The notes: generated from the letters alone by a model not told the origin. Counted from the first letter of the stretch, positions 11,761 to 22,470 are shown. The stretch: 64,000 nucleotides of DNA from Apodemia mormo (GCA_036924255.1 JAUPFN010000009.1:1205501-1269500); one strand, 5' to 3'. Numbers and translations: made by a program.

Positions 11761-12484
11761 TCTAGAAACTCAAACCTTAGTGATCTGACGAAAACCCTAT
11801 TTAAGGAAATCGTTCCTTAACGATAGTAGTTTCCTGTAGAAAGTTAAAAGAAATTAAAAAGATATTTAACCATATTATTTGAAATTCTTTTAATGATACT
11901 TAAAAATATGAGATAGTGTAAACTTAGTAATCCTGCAAATAGCTGACATCCTACATCCTTTATCTCTGGAACGCTGCATCAGATCTTTACCAAATTAAAA
12001 TTGAACCCGCTGTAACAAAAAGATCAGTTGAAGAATCTTCGAATAATCGGTGAACTAATAAAAAACCGAGGAATTAAGAATCTCCTCCTTTTTGGGAACT
12101 CGGTTGAAAATATTGGTAAAGAATGCTTAATTGTTTGAAAAATTGAACCCAAATTGCTGTTATGAAATAGCACCACTATTTCCTCAACTGATCTTTTAAA
12201 CATTGTCTCCGGAATAGCATGACTAATATAGATCACAAGATATCAAAATTACAAAATTTCAAATTTTAACACAACCTGTATTATTACAATTTGCTTACTT
12301 ATTTGTAGGTATATAAGTTGGAAAAAGTAGTGCCCCAAAAAAATTGACAATGCTCTTGTGATTCGATTTTAACTCTTTGTTTTTCTAGCAGATGGCTTTA
12401 GTAGAAATACAATTTTAATACAAATATTCCTTACAACAAACGTGATATTTGCCGTTTTTTAAAGAAGATGCCGTTTTTTAAAGA
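11761..12484. other. Repeat-derived spacer
   Basis: No gene supported. 12060-12110 holds the inverted form of the aaaaaggaggagattct repeat seen at 8590. Around 12455-12485 the word gccgttttttaaagaa is duplicated in tandem. A 70-codon minus frame here falls inside the repeat and is not credible. Confidence 0.5.
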
Positions 12485-12600
12485 AACCTTCGTGCGCGAG
12501 TCCGGCTCACACTTGACCAGATTTTCTATATTTGTTACCTCAGAACTCGGTCATCTATGAACCGATTTTGAAAATTCTTTTGCCACCACGCTAGCAATCT
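12485..12600 (-). repeat. Inverted partner of the 10889 repeat edge
   Basis: Reverse complement of the 10889 motif (cgcgagtccggctcacactt, gaccagat) with cttcgtgcg adjoining. It continues as ttgttacctcagaactcggt, another word characteristic of the aaggaggag repeat. Confidence 0.5.
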
Positions 12601-13005
12601 GGTCATAATTAAATATATATGTAATATGCACATATAAATTGTTTCTTTTTTATTTCAAAAGATAACAAACAAGCAGATGAGTCTCGTGATGGAAATAGAC
12701 TACCACCTCCTACCTTACCTTGTAGGTGGGTAGACCTAACACTTAGAAAATAAGAATATTCGGGATGGTTTATAATACAGCCTGTAAATATATCTTATTA
12801 CGAGTATGTGGAATATAATATGGAGTACAAAATATGATTACTTTAGAAATAGCTTAGCATGTAGTTTTAATAATAATCCTCAAAAAGCCATTGAGATACC
12901 CTACTGACTTACTTTAAATTACGTGTCGCACAGTCACACTAAAAAAAATTTAGTCCCAATAAATCTAGAGGTTAAAATTTAAATCAGTTATTGACTCAAA
13001 TGGTT
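12601..13005. other. Spacer before the DIRS element
   Basis: Includes a short family-A-like word (acaaacaagcagatgagtctc at ~12666) but nothing else recognisable. Confidence 0.45.
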
Positions 13006-13024
13006 ATTATTTGCTCCGTATCAA

Positions 13025-13169
13025 TATCCGGAATCCATCTTGAGTCTAGCCTCATCTTTTAGCCAATCGCGTGCGTTTTCCGTTCCCGCCTTCCGATTCT
13101 AGCGCCCTGTGTAGTCTCGTTTTGTTCCTACTCAGGCGCGCGAGCACCGGGTGATGTCTCGTCATTATA
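13025..13169 (+). repeat. DIRS left inverted terminal repeat
   Basis: 145 bp, reverse complement of 17582-17726 with about four mismatches (roughly 97% identity). Distinctive words are ccatcttgagtctagcctca and caggcgcgcgagcaccgggt. The 5' extension outside it (tgctccgtatca) is unique to this end and reappears only in the internal complementary region. The terminal repeat is GC-richer than the surrounding DNA and probably contains the promoter, although no core element is certain. Confidence 0.92.
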
Positions 13170-13291
13170 GCGTCGTCTTTCGCGCCACGCAGTTATAATA
13201 CTAAAAATTAGTATTTTCGTTTTTCGTTTCCCGCCGATTTTATGCTAAATTATTTTAAATTATATTGTAAAAGTGTTAAAATATTTAAATA

Positions 13292-14438
13292 ATGGAGAAT
13301 CAAGTGGTTGAAGTTTCACCGACATCTAGAAAACGCGATCATTCTCCATCGCAGAGTTCTGATTCTTCATCAAGTAGTGAAAGGGAATCGCAGAACTCAC
13401 GATCATGCAAGGTACCACGAAGAAAGCAAGGATAGAAGAACAAACTGTAAGTTATGCACATTTTGAATTATTATCTCAACAAGTGGCTTTTTTAACGGAT
13501 TTAATTTCGCGAAAAACACCATCTATAAATCCCAATAAGAATGAAAGTGATTGTCCCGTTATTGAAATTAATAACGATTTGAATTTGCGGCCACCTGTAA
13601 CAGAAAATGCGAATGGCGGTAGACTTAATTTGTCAGAATTAAAAACGACCGTTAAAGACCCTGTTTATGGTAACGCAAACGAAAATTATATTAAAAAATT
13701 AAAAAATCTGCAAAGGTTTAATAGTAGTGACTGGTACGCTATTAGATTTGCCGAAATTCAAAACGCTGCTTCAAAACGTTAATGACTCATTGAAACGGTT
13801 TGAAGCAGCTATATTACGCGAGGACCCGTGCTCTTATTTGCTTGAGCGTTCATTTGCGGGATTGGCTAACGCTATCCTATGCCGGAAGGAAGAATTGCAA
13901 AAGGCATTACAAGGATTAGTAGACTGGGCTGTCGAAAATAGACAAACGTTAAGTCCTAATTCATTATTTAATAAAATAGAATCGTTATTTTCCAATAATT
14001 CACCATATAATAACGTAACTGACGATATATTACAAATAGTGTGCGGCAGGCGAGCCGATTTCATTAGTACACGTAGGGACTCGTTACTGCGTCAAATACC
14101 CGAAGAATTTCATCGCGAAGTTTTGACTAAAAGTGTCGAAATGCTGTTTGATGATGAATCTGTACAAAATTACATTCAAAAAATTGGGGGGGGGGGGGGC
14201 GGATAAATTGATATCACAACCAAGATCCGGGCCTTCAACTAGAGACAATTTTTATCGTGATCAAAAACCATCAACTAGCAAACAAGGGCGTGACACCTTT
14301 TTTCGTCAAAACTCCTCTACTAAGAGAGGTAGGCACTTGCCTCGCCCAAGTAACCAAACCAATAAGGACAAAGCAAATAAGGGCAAGCAAAAAAGCAAGC
14401 GATCGCGACCTTCCTTTAAGAATAAGCATCGTGACTGA
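13292..14438 (+). pseudogene. DIRS gag-like ORF, frameshifted
   Basis: The ATG at 13292 opens a Ser-rich N-terminus (SPSQSSDSSSSSERESQNS) that stops after about 47 codons. The reading then continues in frame 1 (13405-13782), frame 2 (13727-14206) and frame 0 (14133-14438). The shifts fall near 13.40-13.43 kb, near 13.75 kb and at a run of 14 G at 14186-14199. The basic C-terminus (KRSRPSFKNKHRD) ends at TGA 14436-14438. Position, acidic/Ser-rich start and basic tail fit the poorly conserved DIRS gag, which packages element RNA. No zinc knuckle is visible. The assignment rests mainly on context. Confidence 0.75.
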
Positions 14439-16333
14439 CTGTCGCACATTTCGCGGCGGCTGTCTCGGGCAATTTCAACATGTCTGGAGCAACTTGGTTG
14501 CGCCCAAACAAATTTGCAAGCTACTGAGTGGGGCACGCATCCTTTTTTACGAAAACCACCACTAATTATACTAAATTCTATCGTAATGCAATGCTACTGG
14601 ACAAAAACCTCTCTCAACATGACTACGCAGATCCAAAACATGTTGAAATTGGGAGTACTTGAAAAGGCGGAGCACAACTCTAGCTACCTTTCCACATTTT
14701 TTCTGGTTCCAAAGTCCGACGGCACCCATCGTCCGATTTTCAACTTAAAACGACGGAACGAATTTGTCTTGACGAAACCTTTCCGACTCTTCAGTCATTT
14801 TCGTGTGCCAGATTTTTTACAGGACCAAGATTGGATGGTCAAATTAGATCTCAGCCAGGCGTACTTTCATTTACCGATTGCGCAACATCATCGCCGATTC
14901 TTGAGACTCAATTATCATCAAGATCCAAACCAGCACCACCTGCTGCAAATGACCTGCTTGCCCTTCGGTCTTTCGTGGGCCCCAAGAACATTTGTCTCGT
15001 TAACCAATTGGGTGGCAGAATTCCTCAGAAGTTACGGAATCAGATGTGTGGTCTACTTGGACGATTATTTCTTAGCCAACCAGTCGAAATGTCAGCTATA
15101 CGACGACATAGCCTTCACTATCAAAATCATGAGGCTGCTGGGCTGGACAATAAATCTCGAGAAGTCTGTGTTAGTACCGAAACAATGATTAGAGTTTCTC
15201 GGCATAACTTGGGATACAAAACGCAACGCAAAGTCCTTGTCGGTACCGAAGTGCATCACGCTACGCAAAGCACTTCAACAACAGATCAAAACGGGCAGTT
15301 GGTCCCTCAAACAATACCAGACTCTAATGGGGAGACTCAACTTTGCCAACTTTGTGACACCGAGAGGTCGGCTACACTGTCGTACACTGTAACACTTCAG
15401 TCGACAGTTACCAAAGAACTATCCTTGTCGTCGAGTTCGCATTCCACAGCAAGTTCTCGAAGACATGAGATGGTGGGAAAATGCCATTACAAGTTGCTTA
15501 CCAATACATACAAGGGCAATAACTCATTTGTTAACAACAGATGAATCCGACATAGGCTGGGCAGCACGCTTGGACAACAAAAACATAACAGGGACCTGGG
15601 CGAAGTCACAGGTAGCCTGGCATGCAAACCAAAAAGAAATGTTTGCTGTATATGCAGCAATATTACAGGAGCAGCTTCAATTAAAGAATGTTCACGTGCT
15701 TCTTCAAACAGACAATCGGACTGTAGTATGTTACATAAACAAAGAAGGTGGGACAAAGTCCGAGCAACTTCTTTTACAGACTCGGCAACTTCTGAGGATC
15801 TTGGACGAAGCAAATATACACCTACAGGCTCAGTACTTCCCAGGCAGGTTCAACGCGGAGGTAGATGCTCTATCTCGCCAGAAGGTTTGTCCCGAATGGC
15901 ATCTGATCTCGACAGCAACGAAGAAAATATTCCAAATGTGGGGCACTCCCTTAATAGACCTGTTTGCTCGAAAACGGCACATGTGATCCCAACGTACGTG
16001 TCAATGGATGTACAGGATCTACAGGCACAGCATCACAATGCATTTTGCCGTCCGTGGCATTACAGGCTGGCGTGGTTATTTCCACCACCAAATCTAATCC
16101 CAACAGTCCTAAAACACCTGAATCAAGCCAGCGGTCTTGATTGCATCTTGATTGCTCCGAAATGGAACAAGGGATTTTGGCGAGCAGATGTTCAACGGAG
16201 AGCGTTACACCCACCATATACGATTCCAGACCTAGAATATGTCTTAATAGACACGACAACAGGCACACATCCGCCGAAAATCCAGGAACTGGAGCTGGAA
16301 ACCTGGCTAATTTCGGGTGGCAAGATCTTTTAA
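14439..16333 (+). pseudogene. DIRS pol: reverse transcriptase, RNase H and C-terminal domain
   Basis: The region follows the gag stop in the same frame. RT motifs are FFLVPKSDGTHRPIFNLK, LDLSQAYFHLPI, LPFGLSWAPRTF and the catalytic YLDD at about 15054-15065, then LEFLGITWD. RNase H has the four acidic positions in context: TDESDIGWAA, NQKEMFAVYAA, LLQTDNRTVV and AEVDALSR (15.54-15.88 kb). After a frame change near 15.97 kb the protein continues as HVIPTYVSMDVQDLQ, WLFPPPNLIPTVL and APKWNKGFWRADVQ, the conserved segment that follows RNase H in DIRS polyproteins and has been called methyltransferase-like. Defects: TGA at 15186-15188, TAA at 15390-15392 and the 15.97-kb frameshift. The product would copy element RNA into circular DNA. 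Confidence 0.9.
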
Positions 16334-17292
16334 TTGATTGGACTAATAAAGAACAAAAACTTTTAATGTCAAGCTGGCGGAATTTAACAATAAATACATA
16401 TAGACCGGCATGGCAAAGATGGAGAAAATGGTGTGAGCGACACTCTATAGTTTATAAACATCCAAGGGCCGATCAGGTAGCTCGCTATTTGGTACACCTG
16501 CATTGTGATATAGGACTTTCTTATAGAACTATTCTAGTACACAAGTCCGTAATATTAACTTTTACTAATTTATCCTTTAATGTTAATTTTTCTTCAAATT
16601 TTTTCATTAAACATATACTTAAGGCCATATCATTTGCTCGTAAAAGGCCAATAAATGCACCGATTTGGAATCCTAGATTATTGCTTGAATATATAAATTC
16701 ACATAGTCCAAATGAGAATAATATTTATCAAGTATCTCGACTCACTGCAACATTATTGCTATTAGCATCGGGTCGCAGAGTCCACGATCTCACCTTGCTG
16801 CGTATTGATAGTGACAGCTTAATAGATGAAATCAATTCTATTGTATTATGGCCAGCTTTTGACTCAAAAACAGACAGTATCAGACACAGAAAATCAGGCT
16901 GGAGACTTAGGGAGCATCCTGATAGAAATTTAAACATAGTTTTTTGGATTAGACAATTGTTAAAAATAACTATCAATCGGCGTAATGACATTAATCACTT
17001 ATTTAGTACGGCGAGAGGTGACCCTAAGCCTGCATCTAGGACAGTGATTGCTGGCTAGATAAAATCACTAATGAAGGACGCTGGTATTGAGGCTTCACCG
17101 GGATCTGTAAGATCCGCAGTAGCTTCCATAAATTGGCTAGAAAATTTTACCATAGATAAAACACTCGAAACGGGTAACTGGAAGTGTGTACATACTTTTA
17201 GAAAATACTATCAAAAGGAAATAGTTAATCCTAACGAACAAAGCCCTACTCAATCGGTGTCCTTATCTAATTATTTTGATTCTGTTCATTGA
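16141..17292 (+). pseudogene. DIRS tyrosine recombinase (one nonsense mutation)
   Basis: A single frame interrupted only by TAG at 17056-17058, which in context looks like a mutated Trp codon. The first ~65 codons overlap the end of pol in another frame, so the true start is uncertain; the recombinase fold begins near LLMSSWRNLTINTYRPAWQ. The N-terminal SAM-like region is followed by the first catalytic Arg in LLASGRRVHDL (~16.77 kb), the second Arg in SPGSVRSAVAS (~17.11 kb) and the nucleophile Tyr in HTFRKYYQKE (~17.2 kb). The usual His before the second Arg is not obvious. This enzyme integrates the circular intermediate, so no DDE integrase is expected or found. Confidence 0.9.
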
Positions 17293-17403
17293 TCTTTAAA
17301 CACGGATTAAATAATTTATATTTAATTAAATGTTGATATACAGACATTATACGAATTTTATTAGTTTAATATTTACCGATTCTAACACATTATAGCGTCT
17401 ACG

Positions 17404-17426
17404 GCAAGCTGGTCTACCTAGCTTGC
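17404..17426. other. Small hairpin before the internal complementary region
   Basis: gcaagct and agcttgc pair across a 9-base loop, immediately after the recombinase gene. It could be a 3'-end processing or transcription-stop structure for the internal transcript, but this is only position-based. Confidence 0.3.
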
Positions 17427-17450
17427 ACACCAGGTGACAACAAACATATC

Positions 17451-17550
17451 ACTCAAGATGGATTCCGGATATTGATACGGAGCAAATAATAGAGAGTTTT
17501 ACCATCAAATAAAACTTACCTATTATTTCCTCTTCAATATCCGGAATCCA
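17451..17550 (+). repeat. DIRS internal complementary region
   Basis: The reverse complement reads through the right outer end (tggattccggatattgaaga, ggaaataataggtaag, ggtaaaactctctattatt) straight into the left outer end (tgctccgtatcaatatccgg, aatccatcttgagt). In the DIRS model this region templates the joining of both ends when the circle is made. Because it preserves the junction, it fixes the element boundaries at about 13006 and 17778. Confidence 0.9.
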
Positions 17551-17581
17551 GGTAAGTTCTACCTGGTGCATCATGAGTGCC

Positions 17582-17726
17582 ATAATGACGAGACATCACC
17601 CGGTGCTCGCGCGCCTGAGTAGTAACAAAACGAGACTACAGAGGGCGCTAGAATCGGAAGGCGGGAACGAAAAACGCACGCGATTGGCTAAAAGATGAGG
17701 CTAGACTCAAGATGGATTCCAGATAT
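17582..17726 (-). repeat. DIRS right inverted terminal repeat
   Basis: Partner of 13025-13169. It is followed by a ~50-bp right-specific extension (gaagaggaaataataggtaa, then actctctattatt) that is also copied in the internal complementary region. Confidence 0.92.
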
Positions 17727-17778
17727 GGAAGAGGAAATAATAGGTAAGTTTTAATTGATGGTAAAACTCTCTATTATT

Positions 17779-18137
17779 AATTAAAATTAAATAATATGGC
17801 GGAAGATTACAGTGAAATAATATCTAAGAATGAATTGAATCGTGGCTTTAAGGTGGAACAAAAGATAAAGAAACAGAAGAAAATTTAAATCAAATGTGTC
17901 CGCATTTTCTAACCGTTTATTTAAGAGGCGGCAATTCTAAATCGTCATAAAATCTCGAATTCACCAGATCACCCTGCCTTCATTCAAAGAAGTGTACGCA
18001 AAGTTCGAATTATGATAATAATCTGCGCATTTGATAGACAATTTCTATCTTTTCTATAATCAAGGGTGTTAACGCTGCTAATAAAACATTTTAGCGCTTA
18101 AAAACTAAGTTGAATGCGATTTTAAAGATTAAAATCA
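17779..18137. other. Non-coding spacer
   Basis: No gene or repeat family recognised between the DIRS right end and the Helitron-like element. Confidence 0.4.
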
Positions 18138-18453
18138 ATTTTATATATAAAATTCTCGTGTCACAATGTTCGTTCCCGTACTCCTCCGAAACTGCTTGAC
18201 CGATTTTGATGAAATTTCATATGCATATTCAGTGGGTCTAAGAATCGGCCAACATCTATTTTTCATCCCCCTAAATTGTTATCCACCCCTAAATTTTTTT
18301 TCTTATTTTATGGACAAAAAATTTTATTTTTATTTTTTTATGATTCAACATTGAAAAATATATACAACCCTTAATTTTCAAACCTCTACGATCAACCCCT
18401 ATTTTTTAATTCAATAATTTATGTGGCAAAACAACGTTTGCCGGGTCAGCTAG
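18138..18453 (+). mobile_element. Helitron-like non-autonomous element (candidate)
   Basis: Starts near attctcgtgtcacaatgttc and ends ccgggtcagCTAG followed by T. CTRR-3' ends and insertion before T are Helitron features, and similar ends appear at four other sites in the window. A 62-codon frame inside has no homology I recognise. An RTE-type SINE is the main alternative, because I cannot fix the 5' end. Confidence 0.45.
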
Positions 18454-18582
18454 TTATCATTTTAAAAATGTACATCTTTTTAAAAATTAAAATACTAACA
18501 TTTTGACAATTTTTGAATATTTGAACTTCTCGAGCTTGAAAATCTTTACTTACGTATAGTTTTTTCTTTTTTTTTAGCTTAG

Positions 18583-18616
18583 CGGAAAGTTTCAGAGATG
18601 GCCTGCATGATCAATG
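18583..18616 (+). repeat. Short interspersed word shared with 56757-56793
   Basis: tagcggaaagtttcagagat followed by ggcctgcatgatcaa matches tagcggaaagtctcagggat followed by gacctgcagggtcaa. The remnant is too short to classify. Confidence 0.5.
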
Positions 18617-18775
18617 GTTTTTATTGGTTGATACTATTGGTACCACATATCAGTTAGGGTGCGACTGCCAACCACGTGGCGGCCGTGATGAGTTAGTTTA
18701 TATTTTCAATGTGTAATTATTTTAATATTACCTCGTAGTCGCAGGTAATTACTTAGTCAGTCTACAGCATTACTA

Positions 18776-18912
18776 AGGGCGGCTTGCACCAAAATGCTTA
18801 AATCATTTTAAGTCACTAAATACGTTTAAAGTGGCCTTTTAAGGCGTTTTGACATTTGCTAAACATGTTTAAGAGACTAAATGCATTTACGCATTTTGGT
18901 GCAAGCCGCCCT
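18776..18912. mobile_element. 137-bp MITE with 22-bp perfect TIRs and TA target site
   Basis: Both ends read AGGGCGGCTTGCACCAAAAT plus GC (18776-18797 and the reverse complement of 18891-18912). TA lies directly outside each end (18774-18775 and 18913-18914). Further imperfect pairing continues inward (taaatcattt against taaatgcattt), so most of the element can fold. The TA duplication points to the Tc1/mariner superfamily; the GGGC terminus is less typical of it, so the superfamily is open. Confidence 0.85.
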
Positions 18913-18916
18913 TAAA

Positions 18917-19265
18917 GTATTTAAGATATAATTTATTAACACTCAAGCGAATTAAAGAAAACATTCCACTATTTTATAAGCAACATGAAAATGTCTCCCG
19001 GACTCGTTCTCCATAGTACATAATGGCGAAGCATATTTCAAATTTAATGGCTGCATTAAGATGCCTAACTTTTGGACTAAATTTTAAAGATGAATTTTAT
19101 TGCGCCTTCTACCCTCTTCTTTGTAATAGGGCAGTAATTATGTCAGTTCTTTTGGGGTCATAATTTATTTAATTACCAACAATAAGTACATTTCATACGA
19201 CACTCGCTGTTTTTCTTTAAGAATTTAATTTGTTTACTAATAATATATTGAGTGTATTTTAGTTG
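18917..19265. other. Non-coding spacer
   Basis: Nothing recognised between the MITE and the next family-A copy. Confidence 0.4.
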
Positions 19266-19630
19266 AACTAACAAGCAGATGATTCTCCCAATAGAAAGAG
19301 TTAACTATTGCCTATAGACAGCAAAGATGTTATGGTGCGTTAATATCCATGTGGCGGGGTCTTAATTCTACATGCATGAGTTTACCCTCGTAAGGTAAGT
19401 AAGGCAGCTTACCTTCTAAATCGGAAACGACAGCGACAAACATTGGCGCTATTGTGGCAGGAATAGGTACGGTGGTATACCAGATCTGAACGAGACGATG
19501 CAGAGTTCTAACATCTAGTAACCACGATAGCAGTATATACGCGTATAGACAATTGTTTTTAATTTACAAACTACCTGGCACAACAGCAAATGGTCTATTT
19601 TTCAAAGAGGGCCTGGACCAATACTGGATT
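19266..19630 (-). mobile_element. Family A repeat, full length but diverged
   Basis: Runs in reverse from aacaagcagatgattctccc to caaagagggcctggaccaat. Blocks include tgcatgagtttaccctcgta and aggaataggtacggtgg. An 82-codon frame covering its end is a repeat artefact. Confidence 0.85.
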
Positions 19631-21107
19631 TATAAACTAACAAGACTAATATATGAGTCAGAAGTTTTTTATACAACTCATATTTTTTTGACTAGAAACC
19701 GCTCAAATAAATTTCTTCAAGTAAACATGAGAGTCCATAGACGTACTCAAAATCAAAATTTAAAAAAAATATCAGTCACAGACGCTGGTCAACATTCTTA
19801 AGTTACTATCATACAAAATATGGTCACATTTTTTTTTTAAATTGTTCATAATTACGTAAGGCAAAAGCGAATTAAAATCGCAAGCCTTGGTTACCTTTGG
19901 AATATTGAAATATGTAAAAAAGTATTACCTCATATTTCATAATTATTCTAAAACCTCGATGCTCGTGTTTTGTAATATTGTACACCCTATTTAAACATGG
20001 AAATATCGAATGAGTTAATAATAATAAAAATAAAATAAAATAAAATAAATAAAAATAGTACCTCCCAAAATTCATGCCTTACGTTTGCCACTATCCAACG
20101 GATTCTAAATATCCAGCGGATGCAGTGAGAAATAAACGACATAAGTCGAAATATAGCACAAATGTTTGCAGTGAGAGCTTTTAAAATAAATACTGAACAT
20201 TTGAAATGAAGCGTGGATTTACAGCGGACTTACAGCTACAAAAAATTATGTTTTTATAAGAAATAAAAAAGCTTTCTCAGGCACAGTATAGTAACAGCAG
20301 TAATGAGACAGAATTTTTGATATCGCTCTCAATACTGAATATAATATAAATCGTTGAATGACTTTGAATAAAATTTGGTAATCATAGTATAATCGAGACT
20401 TATATAGCATGTTTAGATTAATCGAGCCGTGTTCGAAGGTAGTGTCAAGAGTTTTCACATCCAGCGAGTACCTATATTTAATATAATAATCTATATATAG
20501 AAATAATCAGGAATGTGAAGAAAACTCAGCAAATCTGCTTGAATCATGATGCATCTCACCCGGTGCTTTCGAGCTTCCTCATGGATTGTTGTGAACAATC
20601 CACTGGGTACTTTTTTGTATATCCCTAAAAAACTGTATCGAATAACACACACGGAGGAGTAAAAGTACTCCATACAAAATGTTCCCAGAATAACCGAGGA
20701 CGCCGAGAGACTGGATTGGATGTGGTAGTCTCCAAAAAAATAGAACTAACGTGATAAGAAGCAGTAACGTACACGCCTTTCTTCTAGATCTAGACCAATG
20801 CAATGTTTTTTCGTAAACAGAATTTAAATTAATGCATAACGTAAACTCAGAATATTTGCTTCTATAACGTGGCTTCACTAAGTTTCCTGACAATAAAAGA
20901 TCACACACCGTGTGGGTTGAGTCCGTTACAAGTTTTCGTTGGTCATTTTTTCACGTTTCTAGTTTTTTTCTGGAGTTCCGAAATGATCGGTGTTAGGTCC
21001 CTTGCTGTACAATATACACACGTATGATACACCTCAGACATTCGATGAAATGGGTGCTAATGACTTTGTTTTCCTAACTTGTAGTCAACAAGTGGTGAGT
21101 AAATCCC
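19631..21107. other. Non-coding stretch
   Basis: Only low-complexity AT-rich DNA, including an AAATA microsatellite-like run around 20020-20060. Frames of 60-109 codons on the minus strand at 20246-20908 show no family motif and no pattern of conserved residues. I do not call them genes. Confidence 0.5.
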
Positions 21108-21440
21108 CGAGCTCAGGTTCCTTTGAAGTATACCATCTGCCGTTCTGCGACCGATTGGTTATACGTATCACTACCATCGTGACTACTAGGTGGTACAGTT
21201 CCGCAATGTCTCGCCTAGTATTTGGTACTAGTGCCTTACCTATTCCTGCTGCAACAGCGTCAGTGCTTGTTACTGTTGTGTTCAAGTTTAGAGGGTTAGA
21301 TAGCTGGTAAACTTATGCATGTGGCATTAGACCTCGCCACAATATAGCAACGCACCATTAACATATTTGGTGTCAATAGGCGATGGTTGACTCTTTCCAT
21401 CAGGAGACCCATCTGCTTATTTGCTATTTGCATAATATAT
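21108..21440 (+). mobile_element. Family A repeat
   Basis: Starts gagctcaggttcctttgaag. The actgccgttctgc block is followed directly by gaccgattgg, so ~20 bp (ccaggcaggtcgtaaaaggc) are deleted. The 3' end gcttatttgctatttgcata has decayed. The 106-codon plus frame and 66-codon minus frame here are read-through of the repeat. Confidence 0.85.
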
Positions 21441-21554
21441 TGTATTTAAATAAACAAAAGCATTTTAGGAACCATAACATATGCACCATGATATGCTCGT
21501 AGCAATGAGATTAATGAGCACTTAGAAATACCTACAATTATAATAATAATATAA

Positions 21555-22250
21555 TAATATCGTGGGACAGATTACACAAATCGATCTAAACCCAAAGTAA
21601 GCAAATTATTTGCTTGTATTATGGATGTTAGTCAACGGCATAAATACGTAGAAAGATATTTTATTGACTCAGGAGTTACTTTGCTGAAATCCATTGTTAA
21701 AAAGGTGGAATTTATTAAATTTGCTAGTATCCGCGAACTGTTCTATGTATCTTCCTGTTCTATTTGTTCTAAGTATTACTTACACTAGCGTAGAATGAAG
21801 TAGTGTTCGTTTCTCATGAAGATGCTTCGGTTTCAAATTGAAACGTTCGTTGAGTACATACATAAATTGTGTGCTTTTGTGATTGGTGCCGGGGTGGGAC
21901 GTGGGTGTAAAAATGTGGTGAATGTGGTTGGACAATTGTGCCACTGGGGTCTTCTTTTTTTCCGGACCATCGATGAGTCTTATCCATTTACTAAACCGAC
22001 GTCTTTCTTTTTAGTACTATCGCGGAAGATACATAGAACAATTCGCGGATAGTAGAAAATTTAATTAATTTCACCTTTTTAATATGTAGAAATACATATT
22101 ATATAAATACTGTTACATACATAATAAACACCCAGACCCGGAAATACAAACATCTATGCTCATCACACAAATGTTTGTCTCCATCAGGAATCGAACCCGA
22201 GCCCCATCGATTCGTAGTTAGTTACGCTAACTACTCGACTAACGGAGCGA
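21555..22250 (-). mobile_element. tRNA-derived SINE family S2, split by an insertion
   Basis: The outer part (21555-21654: gtaagcaaattatttgcttg, atggatgttagtcaacg) and inner part (22086-22250: atgctcatcacacaaatgtt, then the reversed B box ggaatcgaacccgagccc and the reversed A-box region actaactactcgactaacgg) are collinear with the intact S2 copy at 56117. The 431 bp between them are foreign. Confidence 0.8.
21655..22085 (+). mobile_element. 431-bp Penelope-like fragment inserted in the S2 SINE
   Basis: GTAGAAA lies at both edges (21648-21654 and 22086-22092), consistent with a 7-bp target duplication. Inside are inverted arms of about 65 bp (21694-21758 against 22019-22083; shared words agtatccgcgaa and ttctatgtatcttcc). 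Between them is a hammerhead-like stretch, CTCATGA ... GAAACGTTCGTTGAG (21814-21854). The motif has one changed core base (C for the invariant G of CUGANGA). Inverted end fragments and a ribozyme motif are typical of Penelope-like retroelements; the assignment is tentative because no RT is present. Confidence 0.5.
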
Positions 22251-22406
22251 GGGGGGGCGGGTAAAATGACTGCTCAGGTAATCATGCTGTATTTACAAAA
22301 TAAAGTGATCGACTGGAAAAAAAACATCCAAATCCCTTGTCACGTGCTCTCCTGCTTCCGAAATCAGTTAAGAGACTTAAAAGAGCCAATGTGCTTACTG
22401 ACATCA

Positions 22407-22407
<1 letters not shown>

Positions 22408-22470
<63 letters not shown>
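22408..22470. repeat. (TA)n microsatellite
   Basis: About 31 uninterrupted TA units, then aca and a further short (TA) stretch. The long tyrosine/isoleucine frames on both strands are artefacts of it. Confidence 0.97.

Larger units (their letters stand above)
13006..17778 (+). mobile_element. DIRS-type tyrosine-recombinase retrotransposon
   Basis: About 4.77 kb, with every structural hallmark of the DIRS group: inverted terminal repeats (13025-13169 and 17582-17726), unique outer end extensions, an internal complementary region (17451-17550) matching the joined ends, and gag, RT/RNase H and tyrosine-recombinase regions in that order. DIRS elements integrate as circles through the recombinase and make no target-site duplication. 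Here the sequence tattatt is present at both edges and once in the internal copy, fitting crossover within a short shared sequence. The coding regions carry at least four frameshifts and three in-frame stops, so the copy is dead. The well-matched termini nevertheless suggest moderate age. Confidence 0.93.

Noticed and set aside
20246..20908. Overlapping minus-strand frames of 60-109 codons
   Set aside because: No motifs, biased towards aromatic/aliphatic residues as expected for AT-rich DNA, no splice or promoter support.
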